Source: Syntrophomonadaceae bacterium
GTDB lineage: Bacteria > Bacillota > Syntrophomonadia > Syntrophomonadales > Syntrophomonadaceae
DNA length: 47,794 nt
Assembly (NCBI GenBank): GCA_028706315.1
Contig: JAQWBP010000015.1
Coordinates: 1 to 47,794, forward strand
Direction: 5' to 3'
This document shows positions 26,780 through 34,924 of this stretch, one piece after another. Positions within the stretch are counted from its first letter, which is position 1; each line of letters begins with the position of its first letter. Under the pieces are notes generated by a model. The model was not told the DNA's origin, did not search any database, and saw only the letters and a program-made list of their open reading frames with translations. A program made the position numbers and the translations under genes.

Positions 26780-27025
26780 AAAAAAACCCTCATCCCTGTA
26801 TCGGGACGAGAGTTTTGCTCCCGCGGTACCACCCTATTTGGCTATTGCCCTGCTTAGTTCCTATAACGGTTGGAAATCCGTCCGGCTTAATATCTAAAAG
26901 ATATGTGCACCGAAACTCCCAGGTGGCTTTCATTGTAAACATGCTGCCGGTTCGCAGCTTACCCGGCTCTCTGTAAACAGATTAACAATTACTTCTTCTG
27001 GTCATCGATTTAATATTTTAATTGA
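26780..27025 (-). promoter_or_regulatory. T-box riboswitch, specifier GCC (Ala)
   Basis: The T-box sequence AGGGTGGTACCGCGG is at 26835-26821, followed by a terminator hairpin (about 26812-26787) and a run of seven T. Stem I is upstream. The AGTA and GAA halves of the loop-E motif flank a helix (ATTGTTAA/TTTACAAT), and the distal part has AGAGAGCCGG...AACCGGCAG. By position after GAA-A, as in the well-studied glyQS leader, the specifier is GCC (26927-26925) followed by A. Uncharged tRNA-Ala would prevent termination and switch on the regulator-aminotransferase operon. Confidence 0.88.
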
Positions 27026-27030
27026 TAATT

Positions 27031-27059
27031 ATCCTATCACGTGTATTTAACGCAGTCAA
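27031..27059 (-). promoter_or_regulatory. Promoter of the T-box operon
   Basis: TTGACT (27059-27054), a 17-bp spacer and TAGGAT (27036-27031) form a good sigma-A promoter on the minus strand just upstream of Stem I. Confidence 0.75.
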
Positions 27060-27084
27060 GCTGATTATTAGTCAGTAAGCAAAT

Positions 27085-28242
27085 TTATCTAAAAAGTAAG
27101 AACTTTTTTTTCAGAATCCTATATTCAATAAAATAGCCTGATAACATAAAAATAAAAATACCTAGATAAATTAATCGTTCCAAGTTAAGTCGGGTTTTTA
27201 GCCGGTTTATAACTTGTTCTCTTTCACCAGCAAAATCAAATATACTCTGTCTCTCCTCTTTTATCGACCCTATCTGGCGTATAGCACTATACAATTCATC
27301 CTGGGTATCAAAATATTTATTCCAGGAATATATCCGGCTCTTTTTTAATTCACTAATACAGGAATTTAAAACAAATAGGTTTTCATCTTCTGCTATATCA
27401 AGGGCTTCATAAATTGGTATACCTCGTGTTCCGTATAATTTATCTAACCCAACCACCCGGCAAACTGTTGGTGCTATATCAATCACCATAGACCCGGTAA
27501 TTTTGCTCCCGATTTTACATCCGGGTCCGTGCATAATTAATGGCACGAAATTACTAGGCGATGAACTTCGGGCCGAGGTAACAATAATTAACGAATTATA
27601 ATATAGCTCCTGCTTACGCAAAAAGTTTATTAAATAACCCAGACTATCGTCGCACTTTTTAACTGACTCGTAGTAGGCCTTTTCATCCAAACTGAAAAGG
27701 GCGTTCTTACAATCATTAAGATAAATATAAGTGAAAAAAGGTTTGTTTTCTTTAAAGCTTTTAATTGCCTGCTGGATTACTTTGCCATCTTCGCAATCTG
27801 CATCCAGCTTAATATATTCTTTCTCACCTCGGGCAAATGACTGGAGCTTACCACCAGATCCGTCAACAACCATTAAAGTCCTTTTCTGCTTTTTCATCCC
27901 TTCCAGGAGCGACTCAACTTCTACTTTATCCCGGGCAATAAGATGCCGATGATCCTCCGGAAACGCACCCGTCAGCAAAGAAGCTTCCGCAGCCTCCATA
28001 GTGTTTACGCGCAAGCCAGTTGCCTTTTCATCAATTACTCCTTCACCAGCAAGGTGTTTCATATTAGTAACCGGTGTACTAATATAGCCCTCATAATTAA
28101 GTCCATCAATACTTATTATTATCACATGTTTTAACTCTTTTTTCTCTTCTTCTGCTGCAGACACCTGACCAATAAAGATAAAGCATACTGCCAGAATTAA
28201 ATAAAACCCGATAGTTCCCAGCAGTATCTGATATTTATGCAA
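27085..28242 (-). CDS. Membrane-anchored alkaline-phosphatase-superfamily protein, probably degenerate
   Basis: The 385-aa protein has an N-terminal signal anchor (about 5-28), an extracytoplasmic domain of the phosphodiesterase/sulfatase type, and a C-terminal transmembrane helix (about 355-375). The first metal ligand is present in IIISIDGL, and a possible nucleophile lies in VNTMEAAEASLLTGAFP. The second half follows the family pattern (CDDSLGYLINFLRKQ, then LIIVTS), but the expected Asp-His-Gly after VTS is replaced by ARSSS. It may be inactive or use a different mechanism. The start is TTG at 28242 behind GGGGAGGGG. Confidence 0.75.
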   Translation of the reverse strand: MHKYQILLGTIGFYLILAVCFIFIGQVSAAEEEKKELKHVIIISIDGLNYEGYISTPVTNMKHLAGEGVIDEKATGLRVNTMEAAEASLLTGAFPEDHRHLIARDKVEVESLLEGMKKQKRTLMVVDGSGGKLQSFARGEKEYIKLDADCEDGKVIQQAIKSFKENKPFFTYIYLNDCKNALFSLDEKAYYESVKKCDDSLGYLINFLRKQELYYNSLIIVTSARSSSPSNFVPLIMHGPGCKIGSKITGSMVIDIAPTVCRVVGLDKLYGTRGIPIYEALDIAEDENLFVLNSCISELKKSRIYSWNKYFDTQDELYSAIRQIGSIKEERQSIFDFAGEREQVINRLKTRLNLERLIYLGIFIFMLSGYFIEYRILKKKFLLFR

Positions 28243-28307
28243 TTCATCCCCTCCCCTCCAGTCTCCTGTTGTCTAATTATATTTTGAGAAGGGACATAAT
28301 ATGCAGG

Positions 28308-29978
28308 TTAGTATCTACCGCTCTTTAATATCGAATAGGCCAGAAACAGAGCAAGTATAACACTTAGTACAAATCCTCCCTCTACTAGAGGAAGTCTGGT
28401 TAATAAGTTACTACTGCCTTTATCTGCTATCAATGATGTACCTATTATAATGCTGGCCAATATGATAGCCAGGGCTAAACGGTTAGACACAATATCTATT
28501 CTCGCGATTAATTTTCTTAAATTAGTATGCTCCATTTTAACCCGGAGTTCGCCTTCCACAATAGTATTAAGTATATCATTAACCTTACGCGGCATTGAAC
28601 GGGCAACTTGAGCATAATCGAAAATAGCATCTATCATTTCATCTTTTATTTTATGCGGGGAAAGCTTTTTTTTGAGTACCTTTTTACCATAAGGTTCCGC
28701 AATATCCACAATACTTATCTGGGGATCTAACTGCGAGACAATGTTTTCAACGGTCATCATCATTTTAACTATTAATGATAATTCTGCCGGCATACGCATT
28801 TCATATTTTAATGAAAGGTCTACTAGTTCCGACAGTGATTGGCCTATATTTATTTCAGAAAGAGGTATTCCATAGTATTTGTGTTGCAGCCGGGAAACAT
28901 CTTGCCTTAGCTCTTCCTGGTTAACATGTTGACTGCCAATTCCTAAATCGAGCAGGGCGCGAGTCACACTATTTGTATCATAGCGCATCATGCCGATGAG
29001 AAGATTTATGTATTTTTCTTTAGTAACGTTATCAACTACTCCAACCTGCCCGAAATCATAAAAGATAATTTTTGCTCCTGATGTTATGGCAATATTTCCC
29101 GGGTGTGGATCAGCATGAAAAAAACCATATTCATAGACTTGCTTAAATAAGGCTTCCACCAGATGAGTGGCGATTTGAACTTTGTCAAAACTTTGCTTTT
29201 TGAGATTAACAAAATCAGATATTTTTACCCCTTCCACATATTCCATAATAAGGATTTTACCCGATGACAAATCCCAGTAAATTTTCGGAATAATAACAAA
29301 CTCATCATCTTTGTGGTTATTATAAAAAATATCGGCATTCCGGGCTTCTTTTCTAAAATCGAGTTCGTTAGTTAAGGCTTCACCCATTTCGCTGACAATT
29401 TCACTGACTTTATATAATCGTGCCCAGCTGTTTCTTTTTTCTAATAATCTACTCAGATCTAAAAGTATCTCCAGATCGGTTTCAATTATTTTTTCAATAC
29501 CCGGTCTCTGGACTTTCACTACTACTCTTTCACCACTGTTTAGATAAGCTTCGTGGACCTGGGCTATAGATGCTGCAGCAATAGGAACTGGGTTAATATA
29601 CGAAAAATCATTTTCCAGATCAATTCCTTCATGGGTAAATATTTTAACAATTTCCTCATAAGGAAATGGAGGAACGTCATTCTGTAATTTTTCCAATTCA
29701 CTAATTATTCCAGGGCTTAGTAGGTCAGCCCTAGTACTTAATAGTTGTCCAAGTTTGATATATGTGGGACCCAGCTCTTCAAATGCGGCTCGCATCCTTT
29801 TACCCAGGTTATAAGGACCCAGGTCTTTATCCGGTGCTTTAAAAATTCTCCCACCAGTGAGTTTAGCCAGGGTAAAGCGGTCAAAAATAGACCCAAAACC
29901 GTGTTTTATTAATATATTTGCTACTTCCCTGTACCTGGGAATACGATGAATGTGGCTAAATGCAATTAATCGGCCCAC
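28308..29978 (-). CDS. UbiB/AarF (ABC1) atypical kinase-like protein
   Basis: The 556-aa protein shows the family's invariant KxGQ motif in TYIKLGQLLSTR (about 74-85), the A-rich loop AAASIAQVHEA, and the metal-binding Asp in IIFYDFGQVG preceded by FFHADPHPGNIA. Two C-terminal transmembrane helices anchor it in the membrane. UbiB proteins bind ATP and support isoprenoid-lipid or quinone metabolism. Start GTG 29978 follows GGAGG at 9 nt. A phasin-like gene is just upstream. Confidence 0.93.
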   Translation of the reverse strand: MGRLIAFSHIHRIPRYREVANILIKHGFGSIFDRFTLAKLTGGRIFKAPDKDLGPYNLGKRMRAAFEELGPTYIKLGQLLSTRADLLSPGIISELEKLQNDVPPFPYEEIVKIFTHEGIDLENDFSYINPVPIAAASIAQVHEAYLNSGERVVVKVQRPGIEKIIETDLEILLDLSRLLEKRNSWARLYKVSEIVSEMGEALTNELDFRKEARNADIFYNNHKDDEFVIIPKIYWDLSSGKILIMEYVEGVKISDFVNLKKQSFDKVQIATHLVEALFKQVYEYGFFHADPHPGNIAITSGAKIIFYDFGQVGVVDNVTKEKYINLLIGMMRYDTNSVTRALLDLGIGSQHVNQEELRQDVSRLQHKYYGIPLSEINIGQSLSELVDLSLKYEMRMPAELSLIVKMMMTVENIVSQLDPQISIVDIAEPYGKKVLKKKLSPHKIKDEMIDAIFDYAQVARSMPRKVNDILNTIVEGELRVKMEHTNLRKLIARIDIVSNRLALAIILASIIIGTSLIADKGSSNLLTRLPLVEGGFVLSVILALFLAYSILKSGRY

Positions 29979-30002
29979 GATATATATCCTCCACCATCTA
30001 CA

Positions 30003-30032
30003 AAATACTGCCGGGTATACCCGGCAGTATTT
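30003..30032. terminator. Palindromic terminator between the phasin-like gene and ubiB
   Basis: AAATACTGCCGGGTA and its complement form a perfect 15-bp stem with T-rich flanks in both directions. It lies 12 nt after the phasin-like stop and 25 nt before ubiB, so it probably attenuates ubiB or acts in both directions. Confidence 0.65.
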
Positions 30033-30044
30033 TAATCATCTGTT

Positions 30045-30335
30045 TTACTGTAATTTACTTTCTAGCTCCTTAATACGGTTTTCCAGTGCTTCGAGGTCAG
30101 ATTTGGTTACCATAGACGATTCTTTACGCAGTTTCCCAATTTCCTGCCGAATCAGGTTATGCATCTCTTCTTTTTCTTCTTGTCCCTTCTTCACAGCATC
30201 ATCTATAAACTGCCGTGCTTCTTCGTGGGATAATTCACCTTTTTCCGCCAACTCGTCAACGACTTTTTCTAGTTTCTCCCGAGTTAAGCTAACTGCCCCT
30301 AAACCAAAATAAAGCGCCTTTTTAATCATATCCAC
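30045..30335 (-). CDS. Small phasin-like / coiled-coil protein
   Basis: This 96-aa protein begins with a short hydrophobic stretch (IKKALYFGLGAVSLT) and then is almost entirely charged amphipathic helix, ending in a coiled coil (LEALENRIKELESKL). It matches small phasin-family proteins that precede ubiB-like genes in many Firmicutes; their role there is unclear. The start is GTG 30335 (8 nt from GGAGG); TTG 30338 is the alternative. Confidence 0.82.
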   Translation of the reverse strand: MDMIKKALYFGLGAVSLTREKLEKVVDELAEKGELSHEEARQFIDDAVKKGQEEKEEMHNLIRQEIGKLRKESSMVTKSDLEALENRIKELESKLQ

Positions 30336-30443
30336 CAAGCAAACCTCCTTTACGGTTAATCTGCCCTTTTATATTGTTAGCATACCATAATATAGTATTG
30401 CATACTACACATCACCTGATGCATCAAAACCCAGCCCATCCGT

Positions 30444-30469
30444 GCCTATGAAAACACAGATAGGCTTTT
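30444..30469 (+). terminator. Weak plus-strand hairpin in the 30.34-30.60 kb gap
   Basis: GCCTAT pairs with ATAGGC and is followed by TTTT on the plus strand. The gap also has a 14-bp palindrome ATTCCCGCGGGAAT (near 30531-30544). I see no gene in this stretch. Confidence 0.3.
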
Positions 30470-30600
30470 GTTGCAATATGACACCCTCTTTAATAGATGA
30501 TATGTAAGCGCTCTTTGATACCTCTCCTTATATTCCCGCGGGAATAGTAAAGACTTTTTCTTCTATGTAACCCATTATAATCCATTACTAAAAATATATA

Positions 30601-31878
30601 CTATTTACCCCTAAAAATAACATGCTCTAAAAACAGCGAGACCAGAACGCCCATTACAAAGCCATTGCCAAGGATAGGGCGGAGGCTTACCGGAAAGCTT
30701 AGCAGTACATCGGGGGGCAAGAATGCTACTATAATGCCTGTTAACAACGGTAAACCGAGTAAGAGAGCATTATCAAAAGCCGGTTCTTCCATGGCCCCAA
30801 AAGCAGTCATCAAACCAGCGGCAACCTGTGTGCACATGATAAAGAGCAGGGCACAGCCAATTACTACTGCCGGGATAAAGGATAGGTAGAAAAGAATTCG
30901 GGGCAGGAAGGCCAATACCAGCATGGCTGCGGCCGTCGGAATCAGGGTACGGCGAGCGGCACAACCGGTAGAAGCAATCACCCCGGGGCTAAAAGAAAAG
31001 TTAACCGGCCCGATAACCCCCACGAAGCCAGCCAGGGCATTTCCTAGCCCGGTGACGGTAATACCACGGGTAATTCGGCCCGGCATGTCTTTCACTTTTA
31101 AAACCGAACCAACCGCTTGAATAGACCCCAGGTCATTTATAGACAGCCCCAGAAAACAGAGCATAAAAGCTACTAAAACACCAGGTTCAATAACGAAATG
31201 TGCATAGTGTGAGAAGAATCCGCTCACGAATGGAAACACTGATCCACTCGCACCGGCGGTCCATCCAGGATTAATCAAGAAGTACGCCAAGCTGCCCACA
31301 ATCATAGCCCATAAAATTAAGGTAGATTTCCACAGGCCAGTCAGCAAGCGCTGCCCGGTAAACATAAGGAGCACAAAAACCAGAGCGAAAGCCAGGTGCC
31401 CGGCAGATGAAACACCATCCACCGAACTGCTGATAAGACTAATAATGGTTGGAGTTATAGTAAATGCTACCAGCAACAGAATTACTGCAACTACTCGTGG
31501 AGTAAACAGGCGGCGCAGGTAAGCAAATAGCCCGCTGATGGCCAGAAGTGCCAGTAAGATGCCTCCCAGCAGGATACTGGTGGCAATCGAGTCTGGACTG
31601 CTGCTGCTTGAAGTCAGTATTCCGATGAGTAAGACCGTGGCCGGTCCTAATACTATTGGCATACGGTGCCCCCATATAGTTTGCACCAGAAGAACAATTC
31701 CAATTACGGCAAAAAGCTTTTGTATATAGAGAATTTCCAGATCCACTGAACCCTGCATAGACCCAAGCAACTTACCTATAATAAGAACAGCAGGGACGGT
31801 GACAGCCAACCATTGTAAACCATAAAGAAGGCTTTCTTTTACCGGCGGTCGGTCTTCTAATTCATATTGAAAATTCAT
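30601..31878 (-). CDS. NCS2-type (xanthine/uracil family) permease
   Basis: The 425-aa protein has 12-14 hydrophobic segments and the overall NCS2 pattern, including the glycine-rich GLGNALAGFVGVIGPVNFSFSPGVI before a CAARRT segment. NCS2 proteins import purines, pyrimidines or ascorbate with H+ or Na+. The usual QH pair of TM1 is QW here (YGLQWLAV) and the classic signature is diverged, so the substrate is open. The gene is visibly richer in G+C than its neighbours, which suggests horizontal origin. The SD AAGGAGG precedes the ATG. Confidence 0.85.
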   Translation of the reverse strand: MNFQYELEDRPPVKESLLYGLQWLAVTVPAVLIIGKLLGSMQGSVDLEILYIQKLFAVIGIVLLVQTIWGHRMPIVLGPATVLLIGILTSSSSSPDSIATSILLGGILLALLAISGLFAYLRRLFTPRVVAVILLLVAFTITPTIISLISSSVDGVSSAGHLAFALVFVLLMFTGQRLLTGLWKSTLILWAMIVGSLAYFLINPGWTAGASGSVFPFVSGFFSHYAHFVIEPGVLVAFMLCFLGLSINDLGSIQAVGSVLKVKDMPGRITRGITVTGLGNALAGFVGVIGPVNFSFSPGVIASTGCAARRTLIPTAAAMLVLAFLPRILFYLSFIPAVVIGCALLFIMCTQVAAGLMTAFGAMEEPAFDNALLLGLPLLTGIIVAFLPPDVLLSFPVSLRPILGNGFVMGVLVSLFLEHVIFRGK

Positions 31879-32076
31879 CGTATTTCCTCCTTATACGCCC
31901 ATTTTACACTAAAATAATATCAATTAGGGCAAAACCAACCAGTCCATTATTCGAACAAACTCCTCCAAACTAGAAGCAGTTGAAAATCTAAATATTTCTC
32001 TCCCAAATCAGTGCGTCAAAATCCTTTGCTCCCTGTTTGGCACCTTTTTTGTATTTTACAGCAAAAACAGAAAAAC

Positions 32077-32178
32077 AAAAAACCCACCATTAATAGTGGG
32101 TAATTTTAATGATCAAGAGCAGTGCCGAAAAAGCCCTACTCCTTAGTCAAAGCCGAATAAACTCTGACCTATGATCAT
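32077..32178 (-). ncRNA. Candidate ~100-nt small RNA or riboswitch, three-way junction
   Basis: A promoter (TTGACG 32211-32206, 17-bp spacer, TAAACT 32188-32183) predicts a start near 32177. The RNA folds into a three-way junction: P1 ATGATCA/TGATCAT (32178-32172 with 32115-32109), P2 GGTCAGAG/CTTTGACT, P3 GAGTAG/CTGCTC. It ends at a strong terminator CCCACTAT/ATGGTGGG followed by six T. About 200 nt separate it from the permease ATG, and 31924-32070 holds no gene. It could be a free sRNA or a transcription-terminating riboswitch for the permease. I do not recognise the class. Confidence 0.55.
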
Positions 32179-32182
32179 TTAT

Positions 32183-32211
32183 AGTTTATGCTATTTAATG
32201 TCTGTCGTCAA
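32183..32211 (-). promoter_or_regulatory. Promoter of the candidate small RNA
   Basis: TTGACG, a 17-bp spacer and TAAACT lie on the minus strand immediately upstream of the P1 stem. Confidence 0.6.
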
Positions 32212-32290
32212 CAAGAAAAATAACCTAGATCTTGTCAAGATACTTTGGCTGTTTAATTTCCCCAAAGTAATTTTGTGCTAAGATAATTTA

Positions 32291-33061
32291 CTAATCTCCT
32301 TTTTTAATAAGATATTTAATTGGCATTTCATATATACCAAAATCATACCCTCCACGTTGGTTAGGTAACCTCATTGATAAAGCCGCAATTCTCGCAAATA
32401 ACTCCACCAACCATTCTTCAAATACTCCATCCGGTATTTTTCCATTTTTATTAAAGCCCATTCCATAGTATTTTCTAATAATGTTCCCGGCAAGATCAGG
32501 AAATCGAATCAAAGGATGCGTTTGTGATGCAACAAACAGTGGTAATTCAACAATATGGTTATACTGTCTCCCGGATCCATGAGTAAAGAGAAAACGTTTA
32601 AACCCTAGTGCTATGCGCCCATCATCTTTATCATGGATTTTATCGTATATAACTAATACATCTTTTTTACAGTGTTCGCCGTAATTTTGTAATCTTTCAA
32701 GTAAGAATCTATGTTCATTGGGTAGTAATTCTGGTTCATAATACGGATTATAATCGGGACGAGTCATAACTATTGAAAATACTGCAGCTTCATATATTTC
32801 CATTATATCAACTACTTCATCAGTATATATTTTTCTATTCTGGTAGTGTTCTCTCACCGCTCGAAAATTAATCATATCGTTACCCTTTAGTTTCCTACTA
32901 AAGGTAGGATCTTCGCCGAAAGTTTTAATTTCGGCACTATATAGTCTTTGAGTTATTTCTTTTATACTATCACTATTGACACAAACTGCTGTTAGCGTTG
33001 GGTAAACATCTGCTTCAGACGGATAAGGTTTTCCACTTTCATCAACAAATGCAAAAATCAT
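32291..33061 (-). CDS. DUF3800 protein
   Basis: The 256-aa protein begins MIFAFVDESGKPYPSE, the DES-G motif that marks DUF3800, a family with an RNase H-like fold and probable nuclease activity. A second acidic cluster, VLVIYDKIHDKDDGRI, and the His in HPLIRFPDLAGNII complete the family pattern. DUF3800 genes are common in mobile and defense regions; the activity is not established. I chose the ATG at 33061 (AAGGT upstream) over 33109, which lacks an SD. It lies just outside the integrated element. Confidence 0.85.
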   Translation of the reverse strand: MIFAFVDESGKPYPSEADVYPTLTAVCVNSDSIKEITQRLYSAEIKTFGEDPTFSRKLKGNDMINFRAVREHYQNRKIYTDEVVDIMEIYEAAVFSIVMTRPDYNPYYEPELLPNEHRFLLERLQNYGEHCKKDVLVIYDKIHDKDDGRIALGFKRFLFTHGSGRQYNHIVELPLFVASQTHPLIRFPDLAGNIIRKYYGMGFNKNGKIPDGVFEEWLVELFARIAALSMRLPNQRGGYDFGIYEMPIKYLIKKGD

Positions 33062-33431
33062 ATTATTACCTTGCTTTCGATTGGGATTGTTCGGCATTAT
33101 CAAAATCATATCATTAGACTACGATCCTTACTTTTACATATATTTGACATTTATCTAAATATCTCCTGTTATTTTCGGGATTTTTTATAATATTCTAATG
33201 TTCCTCGTATCAGAATAAACAAAAGCCAGCAACACAGATCATGTTAGAATGGAGAAAACGTGTTCTTACAGGAAGGGGCAACCTGAGGCCGTGTTACAAT
33301 CCCCAAAAATTACTATATCGATTGTAATTTAAATTATAAATTCAACTCTGTTTGGAATGTTTATGCATTCAAATTAACGCTGTATGACTTTTTGCAGTGG
33401 AATCAATGTTAAAATACGACCTAAAAACTAT

Positions 33432-33453
33432 GACACCAAGTGGGCACCAAATG
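33432..33453 (+). repeat. Tandem 11-bp repeat outside attL, possible relic arm sites
   Basis: GACACCAAGTG and GGCACCAAATG are adjacent near-identical 11-mers 66 bp from the tRNA fragment, with a terminator between. This mirrors the integrase arm repeats at the other end of the element (71 bp from the tRNA). It may be the remnant of an earlier insertion. I see no gene from 33110 to 33480. Confidence 0.35.
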
Positions 33454-33478
33454 CCCTAAATAATTAAATATCAGAAAA

Positions 33479-33506
33479 TAAAAAAACCGCGCAAACCCGC
33501 GCGGTT
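33479..33506 (-). terminator. Terminator next to attL, once downstream of tRNA-Lys
   Basis: AACCGCGC pairs with GCGCGGTT around AAACCC and is followed on the minus strand by TTTTTTT. Before integration this would have followed the tRNA-Lys 3' end. Confidence 0.8.
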
Positions 33507-33518
33507 ACTTACTTTTTT

Positions 33519-33565
33519 ATGGTGGGCCATACAGGAATCGAACCTGTAACCTTCTGATTAAGAGT
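33519..33565 (-). repeat. attL: 47-bp 3' fragment of tRNA-Lys
   Basis: These 47 bases are identical to 47668-47714 and cover the CCA end, T arm and anticodon-stem side of the tRNA-Lys gene. After position 33565 the sequence departs from a tRNA, so this is the displaced 3' end at the left junction of the element. Confidence 0.95.
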
Positions 33566-33655
33566 TATAAGAATATCCCTTTTTAGGTGTTACTACATGC
33601 TACTGATACCGTAATATAGGCATTGTCTATTTTTGTTATACATAGTTTTGCATCT

Positions 33656-33679
33656 CGGTTGCAACACCGGTTGCAACAT
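33656..33679 (+). repeat. Left arm-type repeats (likely integrase sites)
   Basis: CGGTTGCAACA occurs at 33656 and 33668 (12-bp period). The same pair, in the same orientation, occurs at 47575-47597. A TTGCAA follows at about 33680. Such paired direct repeats flanking both att cores fit integrase arm-binding sites. Confidence 0.65.
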
Positions 33680-33704
33680 TTGCAATAGTCTGGAGGGCGA
33701 AATA

Positions 33705-34601
33705 TTACCTTTTAAAAGTACTCACCCATGTTGTTATTTGCTCGATTTTTATACCGGTAGCTCTGGCTATTTCCTCTGGACTTTTTCCTTCCCTCCAGAG
33801 CAATCTAACCTTTTTCTTCCTAGCTTTGTTATTTCTTTGGTTGACCCTGTTTTGACATTCAGGACTGCAATACTGGGGTTCGCCACGCAAGTCTTCAGGA
33901 TAAAAGAAATTACCACAACGAGGATCAGCACATTTATATGGACCACCTTTAGTAGTAAGATCAAGAAAAAGCATAAAATAGAGTGCTGAAATAAGATCAG
34001 GAATAGCCCAGTCCCACTCTAAAACTGGGCGCTGACCAGGCTCTTTATATCTCATTACCAGTACTGGTGATATGCCTGCGAGATAAGGCTTAGTAGAATC
34101 AAAGGTATATTCCAATCTATCCTCTCTACTCTCAAAAATCATATCGTCCCAGTCTAATTCCCCACCCTGAACTGGATCTCCAGAAATAAGCTTTTTGAAA
34201 TCTTTTCCTGCTTCCATAAACCTCTTGAATGTAGCATATGCGTCATAAAAAGGAAATAGTTCAACTTTAGCGCCTCCATTCTCTTCGAAATTTTCCCAGG
34301 GGCTATAAAGAGGGCCAAACTTTTCAACCCATCTTTTTACCTGTTCTTTATCTGAACAATCCAATGATGCAAACAAATGATGTAGATATAAACCTTTATA
34401 ACTGTTACCTTTTCTTCCAAGAATATAGTTAACTAAATGCTCAGGTACAGGTGCGCGATAATAATCAAACGGGTAATAATATTCCATGTTTTCAGAATCA
34501 TTCTCTTTAGAACTGTTTATATAGATAACACCATCTAAAATACAACACTTTTCCCATGCAGACCACTTGACATTATTCATTGTAAAAGCTGGATTGTGCA
34601 T
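33705..34601 (-). CDS. CGNR-type zinc-finger protein with C-terminal HTH
   Basis: The 298-aa protein has a long N-terminal region without recognised domain, then a zinc-finger CADPRCGNFF...YCSPECQNRVNQR (about 235-270). CQNR stands where the family has CGNR. A C-terminal helix-turn-helix follows (SPEEIARATGIKIEQITTWV). It is probably a DNA-binding regulator. It is the first gene inside the left end and is transcribed toward attL, divergent from the primase operon; an inverted repeat in the shared promoter region (34629-34658) may be its operator. SD AGGAGG precedes the ATG. Confidence 0.75.
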   Translation of the reverse strand: MHNPAFTMNNVKWSAWEKCCILDGVIYINSSKENDSENMEYYYPFDYYRAPVPEHLVNYILGRKGNSYKGLYLHHLFASLDCSDKEQVKRWVEKFGPLYSPWENFEENGGAKVELFPFYDAYATFKRFMEAGKDFKKLISGDPVQGGELDWDDMIFESREDRLEYTFDSTKPYLAGISPVLVMRYKEPGQRPVLEWDWAIPDLISALYFMLFLDLTTKGGPYKCADPRCGNFFYPEDLRGEPQYCSPECQNRVNQRNNKARKKKVRLLWREGKSPEEIARATGIKIEQITTWVSTFKR

Positions 34602-34628
34602 TTAATTTCCTCCTGTATTTCTAATACG

Positions 34629-34675
34629 GGTAAGTAGAAAGTGAACTTAACACTTACCTATATATAAATTATACT
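34629..34675 (+). promoter_or_regulatory. Promoter and operator of the primase operon
   Basis: TTAACA (34647-34652), 17-bp spacer, TATACT (34670-34675) form a good plus-strand promoter. GGTAAGT (34629-34635) and ACTTACC (34652-34658) are inverted repeats overlapping the -35, so a repressor could bind here. Confidence 0.7.
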
Positions 34676-34722
34676 AATATTAGCTAATGATAACAAGAGG
34701 AATGTAAAAGGAGGTACTGGCA

Positions 34723-34914
34723 ATGGCTAAGCAGGAGACTAAAAACCCAATGGCATTATCACCAGCTAAAGCAGCCGACAAACTGGGGCTATCCCCAGGT
34801 GTTGTTCGGCAGATGATATACGATAGTAAACTTCCCGCTGTACAGGTAGGGCGTAGATGGATCATTCCCGTTAAGGCCCTTGAAAGATGGCTTGATGAGC
34901 AGGTGCAAGGCTAA
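34723..34914 (+). CDS. Small HTH (excisionase/MerR-like) protein
   Basis: The 63-aa protein is a single winged helix-turn-helix: LSPAKAADKLGLSPGVVRQM followed by LPAVQVGRRWIIP and ALERWL, the HTH_17/excisionase pattern. SD AAGGAGG precedes the ATG. It is the first gene of the primase operon and lies 10 nt before the primase. It may be the excisionase or a replication regulator. Confidence 0.85.
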   Translation: MAKQETKNPMALSPAKAADKLGLSPGVVRQMIYDSKLPAVQVGRRWIIPVKALERWLDEQVQG

Positions 34915-34924
34915 GGAGCAGGAT

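Noticed and set aside
26915-26922. Alternative T-box specifiers TGG or TTC (Trp, Phe) a few bases after GCC
   Set aside because: The position relative to the loop-E GAA and to the closing CCAG/CTGG helix fits GCC; TGG pairs in that lower helix.
30339-30600. Possible riboswitch (c-di-GMP or similar) upstream of the phasin-like gene
   Set aside because: A hairpin and palindromes exist, but I could not match any conserved aptamer core.
33519-33565. A second tRNA gene at the left end of the element
   Set aside because: Only the 3' 47 bases are present; the D arm, acceptor 5' strand and anticodon are missing, so it is an att fragment.
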